A stretch of DNA of 64,000 bases from Treponema sp. (GTDB lineage: Bacteria; Spirochaetota; Spirochaetia; Treponematales; Treponemataceae), in assembly GCA_017553635.1 (NCBI GenBank), contig JAFZKN010000017.1, positions 186,001-250,000 of the forward strand, written 5' to 3'. Below the pieces are notes generated by a model, which was not told the DNA's origin, made no database searches, and was given only the letters and a program-made list of their open reading frames with translations. Within the stretch, counting starts at the first letter, position 1. Every line of letters starts with the position of its first letter. Made by a program: the position numbers and the translations under genes. This document shows positions 63,457-64,000 of the stretch, one piece after another.

Positions 63457-63536
63457 GTTTTATACTGAAATTTAATTTCGAATGAGATTCGAACCGAAGT
63501 TTGCGGTATTAAAAATTGCGAGACTCATGGCTGTAT

Positions 63537-64000
63537 TTACTTTTTATTTTTCCACGCCTCAACCGCCTGAAGCATTTCTTTTTTAGAAATCATTTTTCCA
63601 CATGAGTGGTCTTCGTCACAGTATCCGTTAGCTTCGCATTTTGGAACAAAAAGATTTTCGCATATCCATTCCCACTCAGGAGAAAGAACTTTAAGCTTTT
63701 CTTTTAATTCAACACTGAGTGCACGGATTTCTTTATAAGCTCTTGTACAAAGACGCATATTCATAAAATGCATGAGGGCGCGAAGATTAATTTTCCATAC
63801 GATTTTAGTTTCCATTCCAAGCGGAAGAATATTTGCTGCATCTTCCTTTGCATAACCTTCTTCTTCGATTTTTGTATAAGCTTCCATAATATTTTTAAGT
63901 GCGCCTTTATATATATTTTCTGCCTCGCCTTTGAATGGAGAATAAAATTCTTTATCAACATTCATGTTCTTTGCATCAACATATCTTGTAGAACTCTGCA
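63537..64000 (-). CDS. thyX: FAD-dependent thymidylate synthase ThyX (partial, 3' part)
   Basis: The frame is open to the window edge, so the start is outside; at least 153 residues are visible. The upstream end reads SSTRYVDAKN, the ThyX substrate region, followed by AANILPLGMETKIVWKINLRALMHFMNMRLCTRAYKEIR, which matches the C-terminal ThyX nucleotide and FAD binding helix (NLRxLxHFxxLR...EIR). ThyX makes dTMP from dUMP using methylene-tetrahydrofolate and FADH2. An apparent short ORF from 63965 is only the internal Met of this gene. Cysteine residues near the C-terminus (CEANGYCDEDHSC) may be a family-specific tail. Confidence 0.9.
   Translation of the reverse strand, partial: QSSTRYVDAKNMNVDKEFYSPFKGEAENIYKGALKNIMEAYTKIEEEGYAKEDAANILPLGMETKIVWKINLRALMHFMNMRLCTRAYKEIRALSVELKEKLKVLSPEWEWICENLFVPKCEANGYCDEDHSCGKMISKKEMLQAVEAWKNKK

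Larger units (their letters stand above)
62975..63527 (+). repeat. Tandem ~215-bp repeats that begin with the tRNA-Arg 3' end
   Basis: The 18-bp T-loop-to-discriminator sequence CGAATCGTGTCAGCCTCG recurs at 62975, 63189 and 63405 (spacings 214 and 216 bp). Each unit then has an intrinsic terminator, a strong hairpin (TATTAAAAATTGCGAG..CTCGC..AATTTTTAATA) and a GGAGG-rich block. Copy 1 (62975-63188) and partial copy 3 (63405-63527) are almost identical across their shared length; copy 2 differs in the segment 63207-63280. The array runs up to 9 bp before the thyX stop. No intact gene lies here. Confidence 0.9.

Noticed and set aside
62975..63527. CRISPR array
   Set aside because: Units are about 215 bp, start with a tRNA end and contain terminators; there are no short repeats with unique spacers and no cas genes.

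Overview
The window looks like a chromosomal segment of a gut-type Treponema (Spirochaetes). The evidence is AT-rich DNA, a strict-anaerobe core (pyruvate:ferredoxin oxidoreductase, pyruvate phosphate dikinase, ThyX), a large chemotaxis operon, many small lipoproteins, and large membrane proteins ending in class III nucleotidyl-cyclase domains. The genus is inferred from gene content; no rRNA or other marker is present. I see no insertion sequence, prophage, CRISPR array or replication origin.

Layout. 0-7 kb: mutS2, a PLD-type cardiolipin synthase, a beta-CASP metallo-beta-lactamase and a TagB/TagF-like transferase. 7-11 kb: a GNAT gene, then a polyphosphate-type cluster (DUF4956 membrane protein, VTC domain, divergent CotH kinase). 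11-15 kb: trmN6-like methyltransferase, tautomerase, exported hypothetical protein and aspS, with a decayed second aspS 3' end beside it. 15-20 kb: two overlapping paralogous 7TM cyclase-like genes, an M15 peptidase and a PurO-type IMP cyclohydrolase. 20-27 kb: ppdK with a lysine/alanine tail, and nifJ. 27-32 kb: a GH16 lipoprotein divergent from a 1140-residue GH94-like enzyme. 32-42 kb: papain-like lipoprotein, HAD phosphatase, ABC-F protein, anion permease, COG2509 flavoprotein, c-di-GMP phosphodiesterase, ApbE, NUDIX. 42-54 kb: a CHASE2 cyclase-like protein with cheW, divergent from STAS-cheA-cheR-cheB-cheY-MCP-cheW-cheW. 54-58 kb: a sugar-type ABC importer. 58-62.7 kb: exported hypothetical protein, proS, a UDG-family protein, a DUF308 protein and an XRE regulator. 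62.7-64 kb: tRNA-Ser(UGA), tRNA-Ser(GCU) and tRNA-Arg(GCG), a tandem repeat that copies the tRNA-Arg 3' end, and the 3' part of thyX.

How the genes fit together. PPDK and PFOR sit together at the PEP/pyruvate/acetyl-CoA node. The GH16 enzyme, the GH94-like enzyme and the ABC importer suggest beta-glucan use. The chemotaxis operon, the EAL phosphodiesterase and three cyclase-like sensors form the signalling part.

Most notable observations: several genes whose -10 box lies only 6-7 nt before the start codon with no Shine-Dalgarno sequence (probable leaderless mRNAs); three cyclase domains that all lack canonical catalytic residues; an AKKA-repeat tail on PPDK; about 215-bp repeats at the tRNA-Arg 3' end; an aspS relic; a terminator-like hairpin in the chemotaxis leader; and large insertions in both ABC permeases. 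All calls come from reading the sequence; no database search was run.
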